35,560 bases of DNA from IMG/VR virus record IMGVR_UViG_3300021961_000300, positions 1-35,560 of that record, one strand, 5' to 3'. How positions within the stretch are numbered: position 1 is the stretch's first letter; each line of letters opens with the position of its first letter. The notes beneath the pieces are model-generated. The model made no database searches and was not told the DNA's origin. It saw nothing but the letters and a program-made list of their open reading frames with translations. Positions 29,301-34,062 of this stretch are shown piece after piece. Both the position numbers and the translations under genes were made by a program. The DNA comes from a virus.

Positions 29301-29386
29301 TCTCCAACAAGTGGAAAATCGTTACTAACAAAGCCGGGAAGTTGCCCGTCTACTATTGATTGAATTTTTACTTTTTGTTCTGCCAT
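17327..29386 (-). CDS. 4019-aa giant virion protein with YHYH-like domain (gp7 position)
   Basis: This 12-kb gene lies between gp6 and gp8, where T4 encodes gp7 (1032 aa), so a baseplate wedge role is inferred from synteny. The N-terminus opens MAEQKVKIQSIVDGQLPGFV and continues with FPLVGEFLKQYYISQEFQG, an opening I associate with cyanophage structural proteins. About residues 1240-1345 contain HSPIIGWAYDGNPIYGPYGL and GRFCITPDFPNGVYAYFAT, a YHYH-like domain. Near 97-130 and 3115-3160 are IGNEIITYTS/RGFSG and VDDEIMLIQS/NRPWMG modules. Dozens of ITNPGSGYTxxPP-type repeats and VGIGST-like linkers fill the rest. About 3627-3676 hold a Cys cluster (DLCENST, DCARPVTWC). There is no signal peptide or obvious enzyme motif. 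It starts 4 bases after gp6, so it is in the gp25-gp6 operon. A fibre-like or adhesin-like function is possible for the outer modules. Confidence 0.85.
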   Translation of the reverse strand: MAEQKVKIQSIVDGQLPGFVSNDFPLVGEFLKQYYISQEFQGSANDLIQNIDDYLKLDNLTNTVSSTITTQDIDFVQTSISVGAPNFTRGFPNRYGLIKIGNEIITYTSKTSTSFEGCIRGFSGVTSLEGTNTPDQLVFSTSSSEEHSSGATVENLSVLFLNEFLRKVKQQFSPGFEDRTLYSGLNQNLFVKQSTDFYDSKGTDESFKILFGALYGEKVQVIKPRDFLFRPSDAGYRITKDLVVEVLQGDPTELLNQTINQDAYSKYGIGQAYGSVTNVEIIPTNSQTYYKLSLDYDFDKDINVQGSIYGNFSVHPKTKIVTRVISGSSIIDVDSTLGFPESGSLVVTSENGSELTITYSSKSINQFYGVSGVSDSIAAAQDIRLDVFAYGYSGVSTSSQIKIRIGSVLSDLVIPEKTKYFSTKDTAKVQSLGIIKNTPKTQNWFLNIANKFEVFNITLQDLSDYSYRVTTYAQHNFRIGDQIFVRDNLSNESSSIITDVANGTSFTIRGQGPLSTSRRYTVQKKISKVTSSAVPTMGQYTANVQNVYNKFNGNTLVASNSIPYHNQILNFSLKEYTLSGSYSGDTFTLTTNTDHGYYTGDSVYYRPFTITPESTNDDGITTPAVISKFSNLDEGVYFVYRVSSTDIKLASSRSNLFNQSYISVSGIVTSNTLEYYNYTDKTVLPQQILREIQDPVDESGVYDTLPGSTGILVDGVEILNYKSQENIFYGSIESLDVTSPGSNYDIISPPILTIEDSVGTGATGIVNVLGNLKRIDILDPGFDYVSDPIISISGGNGIGAKAQAKLVSIDHSTNFVSDASSAYIDLTNNTIGFSTFHKFRNAEDVIYKTDGQQAIAGLVTDSKYYVSVVGLTTVKLHNTFNDAVSGINTVDLTSYGVGVHRLQSVNKKRIVSEIIVSNPGSGYENKERTTSSVGINTSSNTINILNHGYNSGEILTYSTTGTEITGLSTSKTYVVTKVTDDSFKLSSVGIGSTLKYFYYDNSDYVDLKSSGSGVHSFNYEPIQVRIFGNIGLTTSTNLNFQCQIQPVFRGSIESVHLSSLGSSYGSSNIINYNRQPLVTVSSGSGAEAIPIILDGRIVEVLITKPGSGYNSAPDITVQGNGNYAKLVPVVSNGQLTEIKVIKSGAGYDSNSTSLVITSSGTGVEFLSNIQKWTVNLFAKNSNIVREDDGVIKQSLNSDYELQYSYLYAPRKLRESVYAKSIDNTTLYGIYDLQKSGLQEINSTQHSPIIGWAYDGNPIYGPYGLSNNSGGTIRALRSGYESIVKSNRPPISEYPLGFFVEDYEFKNSGDLDEHNGRFCITPDFPNGVYAYFATINTGSVNSSGPFENYKEPVFPYLIGNSFKSKPNNFNFDKDSNQSNYDLNSSSWFRNILQYNISKDNSGYDFIFDPDSVKSQSADIQSIVIASVDSIDIVGSGDNYKVNDRVVFDNEFTGGLGASAKVSEILGKEVNQISVATTTIDNVELVPYGTLGNFIAFSENPHELINNERVNLSGFNTSVNSLYGSYNIGVRSDIFVLNVGVGTTGVTGIVTYFNLVGNLNFPYIRENDILSVESEEVKVLNIDKLNSRVRVLRESSSTVGASHTASTQIYSKPRKFRFTNNLVLDTQFNYNKQLYFNPSESVALGSSAGVGIGTTLHFSNPGAGISEIFVPSRTIYLPGHELQTGDSLVYSNGGGSSISVSTDGSSSFNLQDQEIVYAAKINNNLIGISTIKVGIGSTGSFVSIGSTYSDILYFTGTGSGVVHSFTTQKNNVVTSLVTKNEVTVSTAETHGLSLGDQVSVSVLSSKLKTVTVKYNDYNRRIIINPISFVSGNVDVTNNTITLVNHGLNTGDKIIHTSTSPSGGLVNNQIYYVIYDTKDKIKLAETLYGAKEEYPNAINITSASSGEISLINPKINLYKNNTVKFDVSDSSLSSLQGSTLYSAFLLNFYTDSEFTQIFNSTKSSNTFEVSRTGRVGIDTTAAVTLTINENVPKSLWYEFSVVNENFISTPKKEIIIDNEVNNYNQLSIVDSAYTGSYAISGVGTTTFNYNLIVSPEESSYLSTEATLTYKTKSLTASGGISSVRVEYGGRGYRVVPGISSITSLNGSGAVLEPSSVNVGSISSTTINDIGFDYPTDKTLRPVANLPEILKIEPLASFEYIGISSGGKNYSIAPNLVVVDGNTKKVVPDVDLRYELGDNEVRIVKNTYGIYNTTPRIVPINNTNGIGISTVTYNSSTKDVTVSLSTAFSDPGDFPFEVGDKVLIENISVGLNSDGKGYNSSGYDYELFTLTAVNASLGGNVGVVTFNLDGFLSSSEYPGIFNPRFSSGTIVPEKYFPIFNPSLKKNDFLNGESVISGNKSGIVESWNNKIEIIKVSTKDEIEVGEILIGETSNTRGSVKFKLNFDSFFNTDSSSIVKKGWETDAGFLNDNIQRLPDNNYYQYFSYSLKSRVPLETWENAVSSLNHTSGFLKFSDLVVESRDDLFAGVFADDSGVEVVTDLISEQNLNCVNDFDLVTENGFFAGSRLISDEIYFKTRTLTDYFESIGNRVLKIDDISLQFNSDPRSTPFSIIDTFDLSIRSRKLLTYVRDKRFKQERQFLIVSLLHDNSLGYLNQYARVETYPDLGSFDFTISGTEGSLLFYPIKYTVNDYDVSYVSFDLRDQISGIGSTSLSLGDVVNIGITTSSVPSGTSSAINVVGIASTNRSAKVLVEIGGTDGSYYEYDELNILHNGSEIDVLEYGQLTDTSVTSFSSSGLGTYYAYYSGSNINIDLIPDSPLPVGFEINAFTVSIASTLSVGVGTETLNTGLLDSRYTGIGSTSSPTENVIAEYYKDLVDSENDYSTAYYIVSVEDTTNNRYQMSEVVVIDDSTTPSITEYGILESHTGLGTVGAAVSTSSTQLFFTPIPDIDVEVRVFQVALRLVDTSSSTTSVGGLVSGYGSYSGTFSDVKRSFDLNYKQDPIFKVSFDGSNTSIANTSDNTITLGNHFFVTGEQVTYGYNGTSGGAIGIGSTFIVGIGTTDKMPSSVFVVKIDESKIKLAASAQDALNVVPNVLDLTSVGIGTSHSLTSTNQNAKALILIDNYIQSPVVGSSVTTTLAIENLVTDDVLTFSGISSFFGGDLIKVDDEIMLIQSVGLGSTNVILVNRPWMGTGISSHSAGSLVRKISGNYNIVDNTIHFVEAPQGPTPIGSTTNPPNERDWTGITTFSKFQGRTFIRSGVVNSSNETYYKNIIFDDISSEFTGIAKTFTLKSEQQNVTGVSTSDGIILVNGIFQAPQGTQSYSGDYDLSENVGVTSITFSGSISSVSYDPNASSIPVGGVIVSVASTAGFAYQPLVSAGGTATVSIAGTISAISIGNSGSGYRAGIQTIVNVGVATSSTGTPNIEFIGTATVSNGNIVSVAITNPGSGYTSTNPPIVIFDDPLSYSDIPLVYSSTSTSGLGTSATIDIVVGQGSSVIDFTIKNTGYGYGQGEVLTFDIGGTVGIPTDTSKTYDEFQITIDKTFSDNFSGWTVGDFQVLDRFDDLFDGETRSFQLRLNDSPVTIRARNGSPIDVDAVLLIFINDILQVPGESYTFNGGSIITFSEAPKGPISGFTNGGDTSKVIFYKGTGDVDVIFADVLETVKVGDNLTIKGDSDLCENSTDQEERLVTRINSTDTVETNAYSGPGIDNDPDCARPVTWCRQTEDKVINGSFVNKSRVLYESLINPTTIGIQSVGIGSTVVFVQSIKPFFDANNENTTTSARQTVYFVSQDQKVGASATAIVSTAGTITSISISDGGVGYTTAPTVTIGNPVGLGSTQRASASSTISNGSVTTITITSPGTGYTTTNPPQVLIEVSPTTVETNVSSTYSGDFGVVVGISTVSVGVASTGIKFDLLVPSDSFLRDSSIVGTAITVSGIQTNYYFTVYNSNVGNGVTSLYQDGSVLGIGTQFLDNVYEVASVSIAQTEAPGYGTTTVAQVVVSVSDYNSLSGIGYSEFFGQYSWGKIDLGTRIDPIELNSYTLNGISGLSTSFVVTRLSPLKYLDYSS

Positions 29387-29390
29387 TATT

Positions 29391-31292
29391 TTATCTTACT
29401 AGTAAACCATTTGAGTAGCTGGAAGAAACTATGTAGTTTGATCCAGAGATGTCGGCTCCTGAAGAAATCCTGTCGGAAATCATATTAAGAGTAACGTTAT
29501 TATTATCTAGCACCAAATATAAATCCTGTAATCCAATTACATCATTAGAATATGGTGAAGTTGATATTTCAATAATAGAACTTCCTCTACTAATCATAGT
29601 TGAGGTTATGTTGATTGGATTTAACTTAACTTCACCTTTTTCATAATCAACAGTTCCGATTGATCTTCTAACTATTTGAGTTTGAGTTGGTGATAATAAC
29701 TTGAACAAAAATAATGTTCCTGTCTGACCGTCACTATTTGGAATGTCAGACATATAAACAGTTCCACTTATATTACTTACAGTGAATCCGCTTGACTTAA
29801 TATTATATCCTTCCATACTCTTAATATGGAATCTGTTTCCAAAACAAATTTCATACTCAGCAAAAGAATTTAATGAAGCCCTCAAATCTCTCCTCATAAC
29901 AATAGTTGTAATGTTAGAAGTGATTGATTGATGACTATCGTCAATTATTTTTAAGAATTTGCTATATTTAAATCTAGCCCCAAATTTATTCAATTCTGTT
30001 GAATTTGAATATGAATTTATATTGGTACTTGCAATAGACTTTACATAGTCAGCACTTGGAGCCTGATTAGTGTTATAATAGATATTTGAATTCGCTTCAA
30101 TATAAAGATATTTTAGATCAATAATTTCTGGTATAATACCCGCAACAGAATATTGTTTCAAATCTCTCTTTATATTATCCTTTACCGCGTTTGAAAGAAA
30201 AACGCCGTTATACGGTTTAATGCTTATAAAAACTTTTCCGAACTGTGGGGGATTTAATTCTTCTCCGCCAAATGCAGAAACTGATTCTGTCTCTGGATAA
30301 ACAGTGGGAATTAATGCTTCATAATCTGCAGAAGTAACAGCTCTATATTTTGATGCGTAAATTCGAGTTGCATATTTTTTAATTGATTCGATACTTTCTA
30401 TTGATTTGCCACCATAACTCTGTTGGTCGAGAGTTAAAAGTGAAACTCCACTTGTAACAACTCTTCCATCCTGATCTATTAATCTTCCACCATAGGTTAG
30501 AGAAGAAATTCCATTTGCCTCTTCTCCATCAGTTACAATATAATCAACCTGAATATAATTTGGTTCTTGAAGAGCTTTACCAAAAATTCCATCGCCAAAA
30601 ATAATTTCATATCTTTCGTCTTCAATTTCTTGAATGAAAAATACTAATGAATTACCATCTACTCCAAAAATTGTATCAGATAAAGTATAAGTTACTGCAG
30701 TCGTATCATTGATACTTGATCTTACAGATACTTTAATTAATGAAGAATCAATTTTGGAATTAGTAAGAATAAATCTTTGATCTGGATCAAAAGAGTTTAC
30801 TGTAAAATTATTTGTAATATAAGTTCCCTGATATACAGTTAAATTGTCAAATGATGCTATATTACCGATTACTGGAACTGTAACGTCTTGTGGTATAGTA
30901 AAAGTATATGATTTGTTATTAAAAGACCCTGAGGTGCATACTAACCCCTTCTGAAGGGTTAATGACGTGGGTTGAGTGCTATATGTGCTTGTATCGACAA
31001 AGAAAGATATTACTGCTCTTGAGGCTGTATATGATCTTGGAACATATCCAACGTTTCTTGCAAGAGAAACTACATTTTCTCTAAGAGTTGCGCTATCAAT
31101 AAAAACCTCATTCGATACCATGTTGGCATTGTATGAGGTTATATAAGTGTTATATGCCAAAACATCAATGATAGTTGAGAGATTGGATCCCTCAAAATCA
31201 TAGTCAGTAAAATTTGAATTCGATCTTAGATAGTCCTTGATCGATGTTTTTATCTGGTCAAAATCTAGATCCGTAAAATTTACTAGTGGCAT
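29391..31292 (-). CDS. 6: Baseplate wedge protein gp6
   Basis: This is the T4 gp6 homologue, the backbone of the baseplate wedge with a baseplate-J-type core. It has 633 residues against 660 in T4. The N-terminus has FTDLDFDQIKTSIKDYLRSN and then SNLSTIIDVLAYNTYITSYN, followed by FIDSATLRENVVSLARNVGY; this is a very characteristic gp6 opening. Residues about 215-350 include ERYEIIFGDGIFGKAL and ATRIYASKYRAVTSADYEAL, both typical of baseplate J-like proteins. Its ATG follows the TAA of gp25 with no gap, so it depends on the gp25 promoter. Confidence 0.95.
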   Translation of the reverse strand: MPLVNFTDLDFDQIKTSIKDYLRSNSNFTDYDFEGSNLSTIIDVLAYNTYITSYNANMVSNEVFIDSATLRENVVSLARNVGYVPRSYTASRAVISFFVDTSTYSTQPTSLTLQKGLVCTSGSFNNKSYTFTIPQDVTVPVIGNIASFDNLTVYQGTYITNNFTVNSFDPDQRFILTNSKIDSSLIKVSVRSSINDTTAVTYTLSDTIFGVDGNSLVFFIQEIEDERYEIIFGDGIFGKALQEPNYIQVDYIVTDGEEANGISSLTYGGRLIDQDGRVVTSGVSLLTLDQQSYGGKSIESIESIKKYATRIYASKYRAVTSADYEALIPTVYPETESVSAFGGEELNPPQFGKVFISIKPYNGVFLSNAVKDNIKRDLKQYSVAGIIPEIIDLKYLYIEANSNIYYNTNQAPSADYVKSIASTNINSYSNSTELNKFGARFKYSKFLKIIDDSHQSITSNITTIVMRRDLRASLNSFAEYEICFGNRFHIKSMEGYNIKSSGFTVSNISGTVYMSDIPNSDGQTGTLFLFKLLSPTQTQIVRRSIGTVDYEKGEVKLNPINITSTMISRGSSIIEISTSPYSNDVIGLQDLYLVLDNNNVTLNMISDRISSGADISGSNYIVSSSYSNGLLVR

Positions 31293-31694
31293 TTATCTAG
31301 TTGGTTGTAATGCGAATGATAATTGTTGGGGTTGTGCATCAATACCAACAATATAATAATTGATGGTGACGTTCATTTCATTATCATCGAAGTTTGGATT
31401 TACATCAACACTAATTAAATCCACTCTTGGCTCATAATTGTTGATGACTTCTTCTATTTCTGTTTCAATTGATGATGCAGAAATGTAATCTACCGAATCA
31501 AAAAGGATTTCGTTTACTCTCGAACCAAGTAGGGGATCAAAAAACTTTTCTCCTTTAGAGGTAAGAATCAAATTGCGAATAGAACGGGCAATTGCAGTTT
31601 CATTTGTCACAGCAATAATGTCATAATTCAGGGGATTTACCTGAAATGACATGCTAATATCTTTAAATGTCTTACTTACCCGTTGTACAGGCAT
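31293..31694 (-). CDS. 25: Baseplate wedge protein gp25
   Basis: This is the T4 gp25 homologue (GPW/gp25 family), the small wedge protein that helps start sheath assembly. At 133 residues it matches T4 gp25 (132). Visible family features are NETAIARSIRNLILTSKGEK followed by FFDPLLGSRVNEILFD, and IEEVINNYEPRVDLISVDV, which contains the EPR segment conserved in gp25-like proteins. It is the first gene of the baseplate operon, with a CATAAATA late motif about 22 bases upstream and gp6 immediately downstream. Confidence 0.95.
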   Translation of the reverse strand: MPVQRVSKTFKDISMSFQVNPLNYDIIAVTNETAIARSIRNLILTSKGEKFFDPLLGSRVNEILFDSVDYISASSIETEIEEVINNYEPRVDLISVDVNPNFDDNEMNVTINYYIVGIDAQPQQLSFALQPTR

Positions 31695-31715
31695 TCGAAT
31701 ATTATAAATCTATCT

Positions 31716-31723
31716 TATTTATG
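31716..31723 (-). promoter_or_regulatory. Late promoter motif CATAAATA
   Basis: The minus-strand CATAAATA is about 22 bases upstream of the gp25 ATG and 12 bases beyond the stop of the 83-aa gene. It is the best candidate for driving the gp25-gp6-giant operon. Confidence 0.65.
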
Positions 31724-31735
31724 AGTGGTTCTGAA

Positions 31736-31987
31736 CTAAAATTCTGTCAGAGGAATAGGCTCAGTTCCATAATCCCAATCATCATAGTCCTCATCATTAC
31801 GAATTTTTTCATGAATTTCATTTTGAACGTGAAAATCATGCTTTTTAGGTGTTAGATCATCATTTGAGATCTCACGAAGCATTTTTTGCTGTCTGATTTT
31901 GTCTTCCCAACCGTATTCACTTGACAAATACTGTGTTCCCCACTCATTTTTCATGAAATTTTCATCTTTATCGACTTGTTTGGTCAT
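31736..31987 (-). CDS. 83-aa acidic hypothetical protein
   Basis: The product opens MTKQVDKDENFMKNEWGTQY and contains YGWEDKIRQQKMLREI in the middle. It ends in an acidic, Tyr/Asp-rich stretch (DEDYDDWDYGTEPIPLTEF). I do not recognise a function. It overlaps the end of the 231-aa gene by 20 bases and is the last gene before the gp25 late promoter. The two are probably translated together. Confidence 0.75.
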   Translation of the reverse strand: MTKQVDKDENFMKNEWGTQYLSSEYGWEDKIRQQKMLREISNDDLTPKKHDFHVQNEIHEKIRNDEDYDDWDYGTEPIPLTEF

Positions 31988-32663
31988 TTTTTTGCTCCTG
32001 ATTTGTTAAATCAGAACTTTTTACGGGGTTGCTATCCCGAATTTCTGTGATTTCGTACATAAAATCATCTGATGTTTCAATTTTACGTCTATTTTCTACT
32101 GAATATTCGGTCAAATCAATTTCATACCCTGGATTTTTGGTAATTCTGTTCTTCGTCCATGCATCATCATACCATAAAATCTTATTATTGGGATATGCAT
32201 AAAAGTTTCCATTATCCATTTTGAAGAAGTGAGCACATTTATGTTCTGGCGTCTCACTAAAGTTGGTATTCAAAGTGGATTTTGACTCCCAAGACCAATC
32301 AAGAGTAAACAAATAGGTTCCTTCGTTCTTTTCTCCACGATAATTTATCAATTCTGCACGTAAGTTAGCAAGTCTTGAACGTACTTGAACGTCAATATAA
32401 GGAGAAAAGCAATCCCACCACATACACTCTTCTAATTTTGGAATTGGTGCATCAGGCTTCCAACAAAACGCATGAATTGGTCTACGAGTCCAGTTGACTC
32501 CATTCTCCAGAAATGCCTCAAAGAGGGGTACGTGCTTCTCTAAGGACGCTACGGAGTGTACGTCGCATAAAGTTACCTCTCCATGGCCTTTTTTATGATT
32601 AAAAAGAAATTCATTACGAATATAACAAGTAATCGTAGGTAGATTATGATTTAGATATGCCAT
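31968..32663 (-). CDS. 231-aa conserved cyanophage hypothetical protein
   Basis: The product has 231 residues and begins MAYLNHNLPTITCYIRNEFL. It has unusually high Trp and aromatic content, including NWTRRPIHAFCWK, ECMWWDCFSPYIDVQVRSRL and LFTLDWSWE. I recognise this as a protein conserved in T4-like cyanophages but know no function for it. The last 30 residues are polar and probably disordered. It starts only 8 bases after the T-tract of a strong terminator, so it must be transcribed from a start very close to the ATG or by read-through. No clear Shine-Dalgarno sequence is visible. Confidence 0.85.
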   Translation of the reverse strand: MAYLNHNLPTITCYIRNEFLFNHKKGHGEVTLCDVHSVASLEKHVPLFEAFLENGVNWTRRPIHAFCWKPDAPIPKLEECMWWDCFSPYIDVQVRSRLANLRAELINYRGEKNEGTYLFTLDWSWESKSTLNTNFSETPEHKCAHFFKMDNGNFYAYPNNKILWYDDAWTKNRITKNPGYEIDLTEYSVENRRKIETSDDFMYEITEIRDSNPVKSSDLTNQEQKNDQTSR

Positions 32664-32671
32664 AAAATAAT

Positions 32672-32699
32672 AAAAAAGACAGGATTATTATTTCCTGTC
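32672..32699 (-). terminator. Rho-independent terminator
   Basis: On the minus strand a perfect 7-bp stem (GACAGGA with TCCTGTC) and an 8-base AT loop are followed by six T. It lies after the 47-aa gene and before the 231-aa gene. It would end the glycosyltransferase operon and separate it from the late region. Confidence 0.88.
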
Positions 32700-32712
32700 C
32701 TATCTATAAGTA

Positions 32713-32856
32713 TTAACCTTTGCCTTGACCGCGATAACGTTTCTTACGACCATTACGAGAGGTCGCACTGAGAAGAGTTCTTGCCGAGCGCCCTTGGCGA
32801 GTCTTCTTCGGGGGACCAGGTTCAAAAAGAGTTTTGCTGCTTCCACCTTTAGCCAT
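32713..32856 (-). CDS. 47-aa highly basic protein
   Basis: The product begins MAKGGSSKTLFEPGPPKKTR and ends in SRNGRKKRYRGQGKG. It is very rich in Arg, Lys and Gly and is likely to bind nucleic acid or acidic partners, which is an inference from composition. I recognise this sequence type as a small protein conserved in T4-like cyanophages. The ATG lies directly after the stop of the 51-aa gene, with an AGGAAATTTAA-type Shine-Dalgarno region inside that gene's end. The terminator follows 13 bases after its stop. Confidence 0.85.
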   Translation of the reverse strand: MAKGGSSKTLFEPGPPKKTRQGRSARTLLSATSRNGRKKRYRGQGKG

Positions 32857-33012
32857 TTAAATTTCCTCCAGTTCAATTAAATTAGGATCAATATCATCTC
32901 CCGAGAAAAACGATTCTGAGAGATCTTGAAGAACCTCAGTAGTTTCATCAATACTGAGGTTCACATAAATTTTACGCCCTTTATAAAGAATATTATAAAG
33001 TTGATCTGCCAT
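32857..33012 (-). CDS. 51-aa acidic conserved hypothetical protein
   Basis: The product starts MADQLYNILYKGRKIYVNLS and ends in an acidic stretch (GDDIDPNLIELEEI). A longer reading from 33060 is open, but I chose the ATG at 33012 because it overlaps the stop of the glycosyltransferase as TAATG and because MADQLYNILYKGRKIYVNLS is the start I recall for cyanophage relatives. The function is unknown. It sits between the glycosyltransferase and the basic 47-aa protein in one operon. Confidence 0.82.
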   Translation of the reverse strand: MADQLYNILYKGRKIYVNLSIDETTEVLQDLSESFFSGDDIDPNLIELEEI

Positions 33013-33785
33013 TAGATTACGCGAGTTTTTTCGTGCCCGACGCGAATCCGAGGATCGCACCAGATATCAAAGCCCTCATCCTTTGCATCAAGACAGAATG
33101 AGACATCTTCTCCACACATATCTTGTACTGCACCAGACTCAAAGACTTGCATCTTCGGAGCAAACCAAGGATACTCAAGATTTTCAAAGACACCCTTCTT
33201 AATGAGAACCCATCCAAAACCTGTGTAATCTACAGTGAATGGCTTCTTACGCTTGCTGATCGATTCCACAGTTTCGTGGTTCATGACTCCACCATTCTTG
33301 CGGAAATCATCTTCCTCTAACCAATGTGCGACAGAGGTTGTGTGTCCGTCTTCAGTAGCATACCAACCTGCGACAATCTCACGCTCATCTCCTTCTGCAG
33401 GAAGAGCCATATCACAGAGCTGCCAGAACTTTTCAGTATTGAATACAATATCACTATCAATCCAAAGTTGATAATCATACTCAAGTCTACCATCCCAAGG
33501 AATTTGCTTCGGACCACGGAGAACATTTGCACCTAATACTTTACAACGTGCAAAGTTAACCATGGATGAATAATCTTGAGAGATCTGAATACTCATTCCA
33601 TTCTGTACTAGATCAAAACAAAGTTGTACGAATGCCTTCAGAAAAATAAAAGAGCATCCACGTCCAGGTAAACAAAATACAATCGATTTACCTTTCATTC
33701 TTTCTTTAATTGCACCATAGTCCCAATCTTCTGTAGATCCTGATGGAACTGGGGCTTTTGCTTTAACAGTAAATCCTTTTGCCAT
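33012..33785 (-). CDS. GT-A fold glycosyltransferase-like protein
   Basis: The product has 257 residues. After a short leader, KSIVFCLPGRGCSFIFLKAF opens the presumed nucleotide-sugar domain. The metal-binding DxD motif is seen as LWIDSDIVF (Asp110-Ser-Asp112). Later, GEDVSFCLDAKDEGFDIWCD (from about 225) and VGHEK (His251) match the acidic catalytic region and the late His of family-2-like GT-A enzymes. It probably transfers a sugar to a phage or host target such as a virion protein, DNA or surface glycan; the acceptor cannot be read from the sequence. A TTGACA-N18-TAAAAT promoter lies upstream, and it leads an operon with the 51- and 47-aa genes. A nucleotide-diphospho-sugar enzyme of another class is the main alternative. 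Confidence 0.8.
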   Translation of the reverse strand: MAKGFTVKAKAPVPSGSTEDWDYGAIKERMKGKSIVFCLPGRGCSFIFLKAFVQLCFDLVQNGMSIQISQDYSSMVNFARCKVLGANVLRGPKQIPWDGRLEYDYQLWIDSDIVFNTEKFWQLCDMALPAEGDEREIVAGWYATEDGHTTSVAHWLEEDDFRKNGGVMNHETVESISKRKKPFTVDYTGFGWVLIKKGVFENLEYPWFAPKMQVFESGAVQDMCGEDVSFCLDAKDEGFDIWCDPRIRVGHEKTRVI

Positions 33786-33808
33786 AAGAGAAATAAACTT
33801 CAGTTCAA

Positions 33809-33838
33809 ATTTTAACAGTCTATATATGCTTTTGTCAA
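33809..33838 (-). promoter_or_regulatory. Sigma70-type promoter of glycosyltransferase operon
   Basis: On the minus strand TTGACA (33833-33838) and TAAAAT (33809-33814) are separated by 18 bases. The -35 is perfect and the -10 matches at 5 of 6 positions. The -35 overlaps the stop of the 63-aa gene. The start of transcription would be about 20 bases before the glycosyltransferase ATG. Confidence 0.7.
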
Positions 33839-34026
33839 TGAGAAGAATTCAAAATTATTTCCTTACTAACAAATAATTCTTCATAAGACAAATCCTCAAC
33901 ACTATAGTCAGTCTTCATTAAACCAACCATATTATTGAGGGTGTTCCATGTTGTTATGAATTCTTCTTCTTTAACTGAATGAAATAAACATCTATCCTTT
34001 GCATAGATGTGATAAACCTTTTCCAT
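33835..34026 (-). CDS. 63-aa conserved hypothetical protein
   Basis: The product begins MEKVYHIYAKDRCLFHSVKE and contains EEFITTWNTLNNMVGL and SYEELFVSKEI. I associate the MEKVYHIYAK opening with a short protein found in many T4-like cyanophages; no function is known to me. A GGAG element lies 12 bases upstream of the ATG. A TATAAT -10 sits about 50 bases upstream, within the end of the 52-aa gene. Confidence 0.8.
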   Translation of the reverse strand: MEKVYHIYAKDRCLFHSVKEEEFITTWNTLNNMVGLMKTDYSVEDLSYEELFVSKEIILNSSH

Positions 34027-34062
34027 ATGAAAAAAATATCTCCGGAATTTTTTGTGGTGCTC

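Noticed and set aside
17327-29386. The 4019-aa gene as a bacterial RTX or adhesin protein from host DNA
   Set aside because: There is no signal peptide, no nonapeptide calcium repeat and no secretion signal. It sits exactly between gp6 and gp8 in a phage operon.
32857-33060. Longer start for the 51-aa gene, and likewise 34421-34624 for the 46-aa gene
   Set aside because: The added N-termini lie in another gene or in a low-complexity leader, while the internal ATGs match the start pattern I recall for relatives and, for the first, the TAATG overlap.
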